A stretch of 64,000 nucleotides of DNA. Source: Ralstonia pickettii. GTDB taxonomy: Bacteria > Pseudomonadota > Gammaproteobacteria > Burkholderiales > Burkholderiaceae. The stretch covers positions 124,001-188,000 of the forward strand of contig NZ_CP104383.1 of NCBI RefSeq assembly GCF_030582395.1. Direction: 5' to 3'. A model generated the notes under the pieces. That model was given only the letters and a program-made list of their open reading frames with translations. It was not told the origin of the DNA and searched no databases. Both the position numbers and the translations under genes were made by a program. Positions 18,707-26,329 of this stretch are shown in pieces; within the stretch, counting starts at the first letter, position 1; the number at the start of each line of letters is the position of its first letter.

Positions 18707-19697
18707 AGGCCGCCGGCCCCGCCACCCCGAGCTGTGTCCGGTAGTCAGTCAGTAGCGTCTGCTGGGCTTCGAGCCGTGCAGCCAACCTGGCCAACTCGGT
18801 CGCCGTCTGCTCACGTTCCGCACGCACGGCCGCAAGCTCATCCGCCTGGGCCTGCACCGTCGCGCGCAACGTATCCCGTTCTGCTTCCGCCCGCGTGTGG
18901 TCGGTGCGCGCTTGGTTCAGCGCCGCCACTGTTTGCTCGCCGCGTGCTTCCAGTTCGCGGACGCGCTTGGTTGCCGCTCCAACTTCCGCAACCAGCCGTG
19001 CGCCGTCCTTGTTCAACAGCGTGATTTCGCCCTGCTTGACGATCACCGCCTGGTTGGCCTGCCGGATTTCCGCCTGCAGTTGTTGGACCTGTTGCTCATG
19101 CCGCCGCGTGTCCTGATCGCGCTGCTCCTTGCTGGCGTTGCGGAAGTGTTCCAGCGCCTGGTGCGCGTGCTGCAGCTTCTCCTCCAGTGAGCGCCGGAAG
19201 CCTTCTTGCTCGGCTTGCCGTTCAGTGAGGTCCCGGACCTGCTGCGCCAGCCGTTCGGCCTCCAGGGCATGCTGCTGCAGCGCCGCTTGCGTGTCGCTGA
19301 GCGCAGCCCGCACGTTGGTAATGGTGGCGTGAGCCTGCGCCAGCTCGGCGCGAAGCACGGCGAGGTCCGCCGACAGCCTGTCTGCTTCTGCCCGGACTTG
19401 CTGGCGTTGTGCCGTGGCAGCCGTAACCTGCTGGTCAACCACCGCCTGCGCTTCTTCATGCAGGCGCGCCGCCAATCTGCCGACCAGGTCGAGGATGGCG
19501 TCGGAGGTCGTGCCAGCCCGCTTGAGCGCTACGCCTTCCTCTTCTTCCAGTTCCTTCAGATAGCGGTGGATGGTCGTTTTCGAGCCCGTGTTGCCCAACG
19601 CGATACGTATCGCATCGATCGACGGGTGCTGCCCCTGGGCGAGCAGCGAATCGCGGGCACGCTTGATGTCAATACGACTGAGTCCGGCACGGGCCAT
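18705..19697 (-). CDS. TnpT/KfrA-like coiled-coil DNA-binding protein
   Basis: A 330-residue protein with an N-terminal KfrA_N helix-turn-helix (ARAGLSRIDIKRARDSLL, AIRIALGNTGSKTTIHRYLKEL) and a long Gln/Glu/Arg coiled coil from about residue 65 to the end. This is the build and approximate size of TnpT, the accessory factor of TnpS-mediated cointegrate resolution in Tn4651-like transposons, and also of plasmid KfrA. The ATG at 19697 is preferred; upstream codons in the frame are AT-rich promoter DNA. The stop lies in a Tn3-type repeat. No intact TnpS-type recombinase is next to it. Confidence 0.7.
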   Translation of the reverse strand: MARAGLSRIDIKRARDSLLAQGQHPSIDAIRIALGNTGSKTTIHRYLKELEEEEGVALKRAGTTSDAILDLVGRLAARLHEEAQAVVDQQVTAATAQRQQVRAEADRLSADLAVLRAELAQAHATITNVRAALSDTQAALQQHALEAERLAQQVRDLTERQAEQEGFRRSLEEKLQHAHQALEHFRNASKEQRDQDTRRHEQQVQQLQAEIRQANQAVIVKQGEITLLNKDGARLVAEVGAATKRVRELEARGEQTVAALNQARTDHTRAEAERDTLRATVQAQADELAAVRAEREQTATELARLAARLEAQQTLLTDYRTQLGVAGPAA

Positions 19698-19780
19698 GGC
19701 GTTAGTATTTGATACCGTATTACGTACTATGTATATACGTACCAAATCGATGCGTCAAGGTGGCTCCTCGGAGGCGGTTC

Positions 19781-19815
19781 CTCACACGTGATAATGGCGG
19801 ATTATCACGTGTGAG
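19781..19815. repeat. perfect palindrome, 15-bp arms, 5-bp spacer
   Basis: ctcacacgtgataat (19781-19795), ggcgg, then attatcacgtgtgag (19801-19815). It lies about 85 bp upstream of the TnpT-like start. Size and place suit a recombinase core site or an operator. Confidence 0.85.
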
Positions 19816-19944
19816 TGCCCAGCACAGGGTCTGCCGCGCTGGTCTTTAGTACGTACGGCCCGAAAAGCGGCAAGTTTGCGGCACGCTGGCCAACTCGCCC
19901 GAGCACAACGATCCGGTTGCGACATTTTCGGTCGCACGAAGTCC

Positions 19945-19975
19945 TTGACCTTCCCCGCAAAGGAAGGTCGATAGT
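19945..19975 (+). promoter_or_regulatory. CueR-like promoter of the copper-type gene set
   Basis: TTGACC (19945-19950), 19-bp spacer, GATAGT (19970-19975). The spacer carries accttcc-ccgcaaa-ggaaggt, a 7-bp-arm dyad very like CueR/CopR-type MerR-family operators. Confidence 0.72.
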
Positions 19976-20055
19976 TGCAATTGACAGGGCACCCCTCCGA
20001 TTTGGTCGGGGCATACAGCAAGACCTCAGGCCATCCTTCCACCAAGAGTTGCACC

Positions 20056-20373
20056 ATGAAACGCATCCAGCCATCTCAGCACGAGGAGGTGTTCCGCGTT
20101 TTTGCGAGAGCTTGCAGGGAAGCGGAATTCGGATTGGCCGACCATTTGCTCGGCGCCATCGAGTTCATCGCCCAGCAGGAGGGTCACCCGGAACAGAGCG
20201 ACTTAGCCTACTTGTTGGTGGCAAATTCCTGCGTCCGCACCAGCGAACAGCTACCCGGCCATGCAGCGAGATATTCCAGACCAAGGCGACCGACCAAGAC
20301 ACCCGGTACCCGCTCAGTCCAGACCACCGCCGGTGAAAGGCTGCCCCACCACCAACGACGTCGAACTCCATGA
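20056..20373 (+). CDS. small helical protein, paralogue of the 15838 gene
   Basis: A 105-residue frame starting MKRIQPSQHEEVFRVFARACREAEFGLADHLLGAIEF. The first 55-60 residues are clearly related to the 58-residue protein at 15838; the remaining about 45 residues are basic, low-complexity-like (RPRRPTKTPGTR) and may not be functional. It lies about 80 bp downstream of a CueR-like promoter and overlaps the next start (ATGA at 20370). Function unknown; the promoter and neighbours suggest copper response. Confidence 0.6.
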   Translation: MKRIQPSQHEEVFRVFARACREAEFGLADHLLGAIEFIAQQEGHPEQSDLAYLLVANSCVRTSEQLPGHAARYSRPRRPTKTPGTRSVQTTAGERLPHHQRRRTP

Positions 20374-20739
20374 AATCTCTGTGGCGTCTGCTGATGATTG
20401 CACTGCTGTTGATCGTACTGCCCATGCGGGGGTACGCGATGCCGGCAGTTCCGTGCTGTGCCGAGGGCACGGGCGGCCCGGCTGCTCAGGCCGCGCAGCA
20501 CAATGTCGTCCCCGCTGTTGCAGTCCACGGCTGCGAGAGCGACAGTCGCGCCAAGGGCAGTCTGAACGGAATCCCATCCCTCTTGCACGGCGACGTGCGC
20601 AGCCGTTGTCATCGTTGCAACTGCCACGAATGATGGCGCGGGCGCGGCGGGCGGCGTGTTCAACACCCTTCTCGAGTCCGACTTCACTTCGTGGGTGCCA
20701 AAGCGCCTGGAGCGCCCGCCTAAATTGCACGGCGTCTGA
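20370..20739 (+). pseudogene. exported CopI/CzcI-like Cys-rich protein, frameshifted
   Basis: The first frame gives a signal peptide (SLWRLLMIALLLIVLPMRGYA) and AVPCCAEG, then a stop at 20633. From about 20566 another frame reads naturally to a stop at 20739: [16 protein letters not shown], then FTSWVPKRLERPPKLHGV. The Cys-x3-Cys motif and the ending are like those of small exported proteins placed ahead of metal-efflux genes. A one-base shift between about 20563 and 20581 would join the two parts, so this is either a broken gene or a sequencing error. A copper or silver role is inferred from the promoter. Confidence 0.5.
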
Positions 20740-20891
20740 CGCAGGGCTCCGCCTGCAGTGGCGTGGCCATCTGCGATACCCGATCCCTTTCGCGGGCCCC
20801 AGTTCCCAAGCCCTATCTGTGGGTAGCCCTGGCACCTACCACGCGACGCGCGTGCAATGCAGCGCTGCCCGAAACTCAACGGAGCATCATC

Positions 20892-21137
20892 GTGAAGACG
20901 ACCATTCTGATCACCGCCAGCCTGGCGGCACTTCTGTCATCGCTGCCCGCTCTTGCTGGACCGGACTGGCAAATCATCGAGAAGGCCCGCGAGGCCAAAC
21001 TTGCACAGATTCGAGCCCCACAAGCACAAAAGGCCGGCGATCCGGCCTCCATGGCGCAGATGTGCCAGAACATGATGCCGACGTGCATGGAGATGATGAA
21101 GCAGTCCTGCGCCGGCATGATGCAGTCCCCAAAGTGA
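20892..21137 (+). CDS. small exported Met/Cys-rich protein, probably copper-binding
   Basis: An 81-residue protein starting with GTG at 20892 (GGAG nearby upstream). It has a signal peptide (TTILITASLAALLSSLPALA) and a C-terminus packed with metal ligands: MAQMCQNMMPTCMEMMKQSC. Methionine and cysteine clusters like these bind Cu(I) or Ag(I) in periplasmic proteins such as CopM-type proteins. It is the third gene after the CueR-like promoter. The longer frame from 20763 is rejected because it would bury the signal peptide. Confidence 0.68.
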   Translation: MKTTILITASLAALLSSLPALAGPDWQIIEKAREAKLAQIRAPQAQKAGDPASMAQMCQNMMPTCMEMMKQSCAGMMQSPK

Positions 21138-21183
21138 GCAAGCCGACCGTGATGGCGATGCGCCATCGATAACCACGCGGTAT

Positions 21184-21206
21184 CCGGCTGCCGGCACGGC
21201 AGCCGG
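21184..21206. terminator. GC-rich hairpin between convergent genes
   Basis: Stem ccggctgcc/ggcagccgg with a 5-base loop, between the Met-rich gene and the tauE end. No T run follows on either strand, so terminator function is uncertain. Confidence 0.35.
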
Positions 21207-21265
21207 GAAGCTATTGCGGCAGGGCTTTCATCATGCACGTCGCGCTAGCCGGCGCGAACGGCATA

Positions 21266-22072
21266 CTAACGGTGGCCCCAAGCCTTGTACGCCGAGATGA
21301 GCAAGATTACAGCGAGGCCCTTCAGCAATACCTCGACTGACACCATCTCGAGACTGACGCCCCCGATGGCAACACCAATGATCGAGCCGAGCGCCATGAC
21401 CACCACGAAGAGCGCGTTCTCTCGCAGCACAACGAAGCTCCGATCACGGCTGTAACGTGCGAATCCGACCAGCATCGTCGGCAGGCTGATGGCCAACGAC
21501 AGGCTTCCCGCAAGCTTGATATCGACCCCGAACAGGATCACGAGCGTCGGGATCAGCAACTCGCCGCCCGCAACGCCAAGCAGCGCTGCAACACAACCAA
21601 TTGCCAACCCAGCAATGACGCCATAGACAACGAGCAGCGCTCCGCTGGCAAGCGGCTCATGCGTTCCGGTGTGGTGGCCGCCCAGCAGAATGGCCGCAAT
21701 CCCCACCAGCAGAATCGCGATCACGCGACGCAACGTCAGGCCGCTGACGCGGGTTGCCCACCCGGCGGCGAACCAAGCACCGATGAGACTCCCCGCCAAA
21801 AGGTTCACGACAATCGTCCAGTTCGCTGCAATCTGGCTCCACGGCACGGCGCCGCTGCGGGACACCAGTGCGGAGGCAACAACGATCAAGCTGGTCGCCT
21901 TGTTCAGGATGACAGCCTGCAGCGCCTCGAAGCCGAACACCTGAAGGAGCAATGGGAGCCGGAATTCAGCACCGCCGAGCCCAACCAGCCCACCCAATAC
22001 GCCGACCAGCGCGCCACTCACAAACGCTTTGACGAGCCGGACTCTGCCGGCGATCGGTGCGGTCGAATTCAT
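21266..22072 (-). CDS. TauE/SafE-family membrane permease
   Basis: A 268-residue permease of the sulfite exporter TauE/SafE family with about eight helices and the two family glycine-rich motifs (VGVLGGLVGLGGAEFRLPL near the start and VAALLGVAGGELLIPTLVI in the middle). The start at 22072 overlaps the modC stop by four bases, so it is translated as part of the modABC operon. The substrate is unknown; an oxyanion role would fit the molybdate context (inference). Confidence 0.85.
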   Translation of the reverse strand: MNSTAPIAGRVRLVKAFVSGALVGVLGGLVGLGGAEFRLPLLLQVFGFEALQAVILNKATSLIVVASALVSRSGAVPWSQIAANWTIVVNLLAGSLIGAWFAAGWATRVSGLTLRRVIAILLVGIAAILLGGHHTGTHEPLASGALLVVYGVIAGLAIGCVAALLGVAGGELLIPTLVILFGVDIKLAGSLSLAISLPTMLVGFARYSRDRSFVVLRENALFVVVMALGSIIGVAIGGVSLEMVSVEVLLKGLAVILLISAYKAWGHR

Positions 22073-23211
22073 GGCCGGTTGCGCAATGGCATCACGTGGA
22101 TGAGATCGAGATTCAGACGAACGCAACACGGTTGGCCAATCGCCAACTGCGATCGCATGGGGCCCGAGAGGGTCACCCGCACAGCGGTGGCAGGCATATC
22201 CGAGAGCAACAGCGAGACAAGCGAAATCTCACCTAGATGGCGGGCTTCCTGCACGGTTGCGGCGAAGTCGCCCGCCTGGCTAGGTAGCCCATCCACGAGT
22301 GCAATCCCGTCGTTCGGGATGACCCAGGTAACGAGCTGTCCGGCGGGAATGCGGCCTTTATCACGTACGGTCAGAAACGGTGTGTCGCCACTTTCACCGT
22401 CGGCAGCGGTCCAGCGCAGCAATCCCCACCCCTTTGATTGCGTGGGTCCCAGCCATTGGCCTGTGAAGTGGTTCTGCACCCCAACCAGCTCGGCGACGCG
22501 CGCGTTCCGTGGTGCAAAGTGAATGGTGTGCGGCGCGCCCTGTTGTAGGACCATCCCCCCATCGAGCACCACCAGCTGGTCCGCCAATAGTCGGGCCTCC
22601 GCCAGATCGTGGGTCACCAGCACAATGGGAATCGCCAGATCACGCCTGAGGTCGGCCAGCAGTGCATAGAGCGACCGACGACTCATCTGGTCCACGGCGG
22701 AGAACGGTTCGTCGAGCAGCAACAGGCGTGGTTCCCGCGCCAGCGCCCTAGCCACCGCAACCCGCTGTTGCTGCCCGCCGGAGAGCGCTGCTGGTCGACG
22801 CGATTGCTGTTCCGGCGAGAGGTGCATGTGCTCAAGCCACTGGCGTGCTTGCTCCCGACGGGTGCGACTTGGCAGGTGCAGCAACGACAAGGCGACGTTG
22901 TCCACGGCGCTCAAGTGCGGCATCAGGGCGTAGTTTTGGAACACCAGGCCGACATGGCGGTGCTGCGCCGGCACGTAGATGCCTCGTGCCGTGTCGCACC
23001 AGACTTCACCGCCCACGGCAATGCGGCCGTTTTCCGGACGCATCAGCCCAGCCAGTGCGCGCATCATGGAGGTCTTGCCAGCACCCGAGGGGCCGACCAC
23101 CGCGAGAAGTTCGCCCGCTCGGCAGGCGAATGCACCCGTCAGAGGCATGGGGCGGCGTTGCTCGATCTCGAAATCGAGCGCCAGCCCGGTAGCAGGTGTC
23201 TCGTTGCTCAT
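22069..23211 (-). CDS. modC: ModC, molybdate ABC transporter ATPase
   Basis: A 380-residue ABC ATPase with Walker A GPSGAGKTS, signature LSGGQQQR, Walker B LLLLDEPFSAVD and the switch His in VLVTHDLAEA. The C-terminal 130 residues contain MOP/TOBE-like segments typical of ModC. It energises molybdate uptake through ModB. It overlaps modB by four bases and tauE by four bases. Confidence 0.92.
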   Translation of the reverse strand: MSNETPATGLALDFEIEQRRPMPLTGAFACRAGELLAVVGPSGAGKTSMMRALAGLMRPENGRIAVGGEVWCDTARGIYVPAQHRHVGLVFQNYALMPHLSAVDNVALSLLHLPSRTRREQARQWLEHMHLSPEQQSRRPAALSGGQQQRVAVARALAREPRLLLLDEPFSAVDQMSRRSLYALLADLRRDLAIPIVLVTHDLAEARLLADQLVVLDGGMVLQQGAPHTIHFAPRNARVAELVGVQNHFTGQWLGPTQSKGWGLLRWTAADGESGDTPFLTVRDKGRIPAGQLVTWVIPNDGIALVDGLPSQAGDFAATVQEARHLGEISLVSLLLSDMPATAVRVTLSGPMRSQLAIGQPCCVRLNLDLIHVMPLRNRP

Positions 23212-23873
23212 CGGCGTGCGGTCAACCTGGTTGACGCGAATAGGGACGTCGCAACGGCACCGAGCGACAACAGCACCAGGAGCACGGCCATGCGATTGGC
23301 GGCCGTGAGGTCGAACGCCTGCACGCGGTCATAGATGGCGATCGCAATGGTCTTGGTCTCGCCGGGGATGCTTCCGCCGATCATGAGCACGACCCCGAAC
23401 TCGCCAAGCGTGTGGACGAACGTCAGCACCATGGCCGAGAGCACTCCGGGCCAGGCGAGCGGCAGCTCAACGCGCCAGAATGTCTGCCAGCCGCTTAACC
23501 CGCTGACGGCCGCTGCCTCGCTCAGTTGACCAGGGATGGCCTCGAACGCCCGCTGCACCGGCTGCACCAGGAACGGCACGTTGAACACGATGGAGGCGAG
23601 CACTAACCCCAGGAAATTGAAAGTCAGGTGGACGTTGAATGCCCGCGCAAACCAGCCGCCCAGCAGCGACGCACTGCCCAGCGACGAGAGGAGGTAGTAC
23701 CCCAGCACCGTGGGCGGCAAAACCAGCGGCAGGAGGACCAGGGCTTCGATCCAGGCCTTGCCCGCCAATGTCGTATAAGCAAGCCAGCGGCCCACCACCA
23801 GGCCTGCCGGCAGGAGTATCACCAGCGTGACGCCGGCGAGTTGCAGAGAGACGGACAGCGCTTGCCAATCCAT
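23208..23873 (-). CDS. modB: ModB, molybdate ABC transporter permease
   Basis: A 221-residue permease with five helices and the ABC coupling segment (EAAAVSGLSGWQTFWRVELP). The ATG at 23873 (MDWQALSVSLQLAGVTL) is chosen because the longer frame reads through unrelated Arg-rich sequence. It lies 14 bp after the modA stop and overlaps modC. Confidence 0.92.
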   Translation of the reverse strand: MDWQALSVSLQLAGVTLVILLPAGLVVGRWLAYTTLAGKAWIEALVLLPLVLPPTVLGYYLLSSLGSASLLGGWFARAFNVHLTFNFLGLVLASIVFNVPFLVQPVQRAFEAIPGQLSEAAAVSGLSGWQTFWRVELPLAWPGVLSAMVLTFVHTLGEFGVVLMIGGSIPGETKTIAIAIYDRVQAFDLTAANRMAVLLVLLSLGAVATSLFASTRLTARR

Positions 23874-23887
23874 GCCGGTACGTGCCG

Positions 23888-24673
23888 TTAGCGATCCTTG
23901 GGCATGGCGAAGCCGTAGTGCACCATGATTTCCTGCGCGGGCGGGGTCGACAGGTATTCGTAGAAGGCGCGGGCGGCGGGCGGCGCGTCCTTGAGCAGCA
24001 CCATCCGTTGTTTCAGAGGTTGGTGCCAGCTCTCCGGGATCAGCGCAAAGTCGCCGAGCTTGGCCATCGCCGGGGCCTTGGCCAGCGACAGCGCAATGAT
24101 GCCGCCCTGCGTCGCGCCCGACGTGGCGAACTGGGCCGTCTGCGAAATGTTCTCGCCGAGCACCAGCTTGGGCTGGATAGCGTCCCACAGGCCCGCGTGC
24201 TGCAACGCCTCACGGGCTCGCGCTCCATAGGGGGCGTGCTCGGGATTGGCAATGGCGAACTTCTGCAAGCGCCCATCCTTGATCGCAGCCGCCAGGTCGG
24301 CCAGTTGCCCGTCCGCCTTGAGAGGCGAGCCTTGCGGCACGATGACGCCAATGCGGCCGACGGCGTATAGACGCCCTCGATCCATCGTCTTGCCGGCGTC
24401 GGCCAGCTTGAACACAAACGCTTCGTCGGCCGACATATACAGGTGGAATGGTGCCCCCTGCACGATCTGCGAGTAGAAGTTGCCAGAAGAGCCGAACACC
24501 AGACGCATCTTCTGACCGGTCTCACGCTCGAACTGGGCAGCAACCTCTTCGAGGGCGAACTTCAGATCGGCGGCTGCCGCGACTGTCGGTGGCGTCTGGG
24601 CCAACGAAGGCGAACTGAGGGCGGCAGCAGCAATAGCTCCGGCGAGCCACGAGGCGAATCGGCGACGCAACAT
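23888..24673 (-). CDS. modA: ModA, molybdate-binding periplasmic protein
   Basis: A 261-residue substrate-binding protein with a signal peptide ending LSSPSLAQ, the ModA start PTVAAAADLKFALEEVAAQF, FGSSGNFYSQIVQGAPFHLYMSAD, and a C-terminal KDR. Serine residues in the AAADL and GSSG motifs are the usual oxyanion contacts. The start at 24673 follows the palindromic operator at 24705-24728. Supplies molybdenum, needed by arsenite oxidase AioA encoded 15 kb away. Confidence 0.92.
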   Translation of the reverse strand: MLRRRFASWLAGAIAAAALSSPSLAQTPPTVAAAADLKFALEEVAAQFERETGQKMRLVFGSSGNFYSQIVQGAPFHLYMSADEAFVFKLADAGKTMDRGRLYAVGRIGVIVPQGSPLKADGQLADLAAAIKDGRLQKFAIANPEHAPYGARAREALQHAGLWDAIQPKLVLGENISQTAQFATSGATQGGIIALSLAKAPAMAKLGDFALIPESWHQPLKQRMVLLKDAPPAARAFYEYLSTPPAQEIMVHYGFAMPKDR

Positions 24674-24704
24674 GGTGATGTTTGAGTCTGAGGGGTTGTG
24701 GATC

Positions 24705-24728
24705 CGATATCTAACGCGGAAGATATCG
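24705..24728. promoter_or_regulatory. ModE-type operator between modA and modE
   Basis: Perfect 8-bp arms cgatatct ... agatatcg with an 8-bp spacer, in the divergent modA/modE promoter region. Its shape resembles ModE boxes. Confidence 0.6.
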
Positions 24729-24775
24729 CCTGTGCAGTATAGCGAAGCGCACCCACCGTGATAACCGGTATCACC

Positions 24776-25165
24776 ATGAAGCCAACGTTGACTACATCCC
24801 CCCTCGACAACGAACGCATGCGCTTTCGCGTGCAGATCAAGCACGCGGTGGCCATCGGACCGGGCAAAGCCGATGTCCTGGAGGGCATTGCCGAAACCGG
24901 CTCGATCGCCGAGACGGGCCGACGGCTCGGCATGAGCTACCAGCGCGTTTGGTCGTTGGTTGCCGCCCTGAATCAGGACTTTGTGGAGCCGCTCGTCGTT
25001 AAGCAACGCGGTGGGACTGCCGGCGGAGGCGCACACCTGACCGAGACCGGCAAGCAGGTGCTGAAGGTGTACCGCGCCATCGAACGCGATGCCGAGCGCG
25101 CGATCGCCAAGCGCCTGCCGGATCTGACCAAGCTGATCCGTCCGGATGCTGGCAAAGACGCGTAG
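24776..25165 (+). CDS. modE: ModE-like molybdate-responsive regulator (DNA-binding domain only)
   Basis: A 129-residue winged-helix protein with the ModE N-terminal domain: ADVLEGIAETGSIAETGRRLGMSYQRVWSLV, then VVKQRGGTAGGGAHLTETG. It lacks the C-terminal MOP domains of full ModE (about 260 residues), like short ModE forms that respond to molybdate indirectly or not at all. Divergent from modABC across a palindrome. The ATG at 24776 is chosen over GTG at 24758. Confidence 0.85.
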   Translation: MKPTLTTSPLDNERMRFRVQIKHAVAIGPGKADVLEGIAETGSIAETGRRLGMSYQRVWSLVAALNQDFVEPLVVKQRGGTAGGGAHLTETGKQVLKVYRAIERDAERAIAKRLPDLTKLIRPDAGKDA

Positions 25166-25168
25166 CGC

Positions 25169-25795
25169 ATGGCTTTGAAGGTTCCATACACGGACACCGC
25201 CTCGCGCGCGGGAGAGGTCCGAGAGATCCCGATTTGTCTGCCAAGCGAAACTGTTCGCAGCCTGCTCAACGGCACGGTCAGCCAGTTGCGGTTTCCGGTG
25301 CAGGGCAATCCTCGGTTTGCCTATGCGTGTGTCGACGCTCGCGGCGAGCTAAATGGGGATTTCTTTGTCAGCATGCCCAGCGATGCAACCATCGGAATGA
25401 CCTGCCGGTGTCCATTCGGGAACCCCGGCGATGTCCTATGGGTTCGCGAGGATTGGACTCAGGTGCCGGACGGCTCGTTCTGCTACCGCGTGCGTGGGAG
25501 CGATGATGATGCTCAGGACGCAGATACAGCATGGAATGGCGCGGCCAGCATGCCTCGGTCCGCGAGTCGGCTCCAGCTAGCCGTGCAATCCAGGGGCGTG
25601 GTGCGCTTGCACGCCATGACAGGAAACGATGCACGCGCCCAGGGGTACGTTAGCGTCCCGGGAAAAATCGCCCTGAATAGCTTTCGCGAGGCTTGGGATG
25701 CAACCTATCCAAACTCGCCTTGGCGCCAGAATCCCTGGGTATGGACTCTGAAAGTCGCGAGCTTGCCTGGCGCAGTGGCGCCCGGCAACGCGTAG
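25169..25795 (+). CDS. ASCH-like phage-type protein
   Basis: A 208-residue protein starting 3 bp after the modE stop. The order of motifs, namely CPFGNPGDVLWVREDW, then MPRSASRLQLAV, then RLHAMTGNDARAQGY, then FREAWDATY and NPWVWTLKV, is that of an ASCH-fold protein common in prophages, normally written PYG-PGD-LWVRETW and NPWVWV. ASCH domains are thought to bind RNA or act on modified nucleosides. The function here is unknown, and a phage-type gene behind modE is unexpected. Confidence 0.7.
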   Translation: MALKVPYTDTASRAGEVREIPICLPSETVRSLLNGTVSQLRFPVQGNPRFAYACVDARGELNGDFFVSMPSDATIGMTCRCPFGNPGDVLWVREDWTQVPDGSFCYRVRGSDDDAQDADTAWNGAASMPRSASRLQLAVQSRGVVRLHAMTGNDARAQGYVSVPGKIALNSFREAWDATYPNSPWRQNPWVWTLKVASLPGAVAPGNA

Positions 25796-25808
25796 CCCTT
25801 TCCTCCAA

Positions 25809-26255
25809 TCACACCTGTTTGCTGAGGCAGATCGCCGATGCCGGACAAAGAGAGGCGAATTGAGTCGACGCCTGGAGCAATGTCGGCGCGGCACTGCGAT
25901 CGACAGTGGCGTAGCCAAGTTTCTCGAAATAGCTGGCGGCAGTCGTGGTCAACAGAAAGAGTCGGTGCGCGCCAGTGGCGCGGGCATCCCGCTCCGCAAT
26001 GTCCACCAGGATGCGGCCTAGGCCGTGTCGACGCGCACGCTTGTCGACAGCCACCGACCGAAGCAGCGCATCTGATCCGTAGAGCTCCAATCCGGCACAG
26101 GCCAGAAGGCTGTCATCTTGTATGGCCAAGTGGAAACGGCTGGCTTGCCCGATCGCAACATCCTCGCTTGGCAGCCCCTCCTCGATGAGCAGCAAGCGGA
26201 TGGCAAGATAGTCGTCGGGGCGTGCAGGTCGAAAGTTAAGGGTATCCATGGGCAT
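25809..26255 (-). CDS. arsN2: ArsN2-like GNAT acetyltransferase
   Basis: A 148-residue N-acetyltransferase with the acetyl-CoA loop RRHGLGRILVD (R-x-x-G-x-G/A) and the arsenic-associated features ALLRSVAVDK, TTTAASYFEKLGY and FASLCPASAICL. ArsN-type enzymes are found in ars operons; ArsN1 detoxifies glutamate-like organoarsenicals and ArsN2 is less well defined. Cotranscribed with the MFS gene upstream (75-bp gap), opposite to arsH-arsR-arsI. Confidence 0.82.
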   Translation of the reverse strand: MPMDTLNFRPARPDDYLAIRLLLIEEGLPSEDVAIGQASRFHLAIQDDSLLACAGLELYGSDALLRSVAVDKRARRHGLGRILVDIAERDARATGAHRLFLLTTTAASYFEKLGYATVDRSAAPTLLQASTQFASLCPASAICLSKQV

Positions 26256-26329
26256 GCTCCACTAATCCACCTTATGTTGCGCAGAGGGTTCGAGGTTATT
26301 CGGGAAGCTATCCGTGCGCTCGCCACAGC

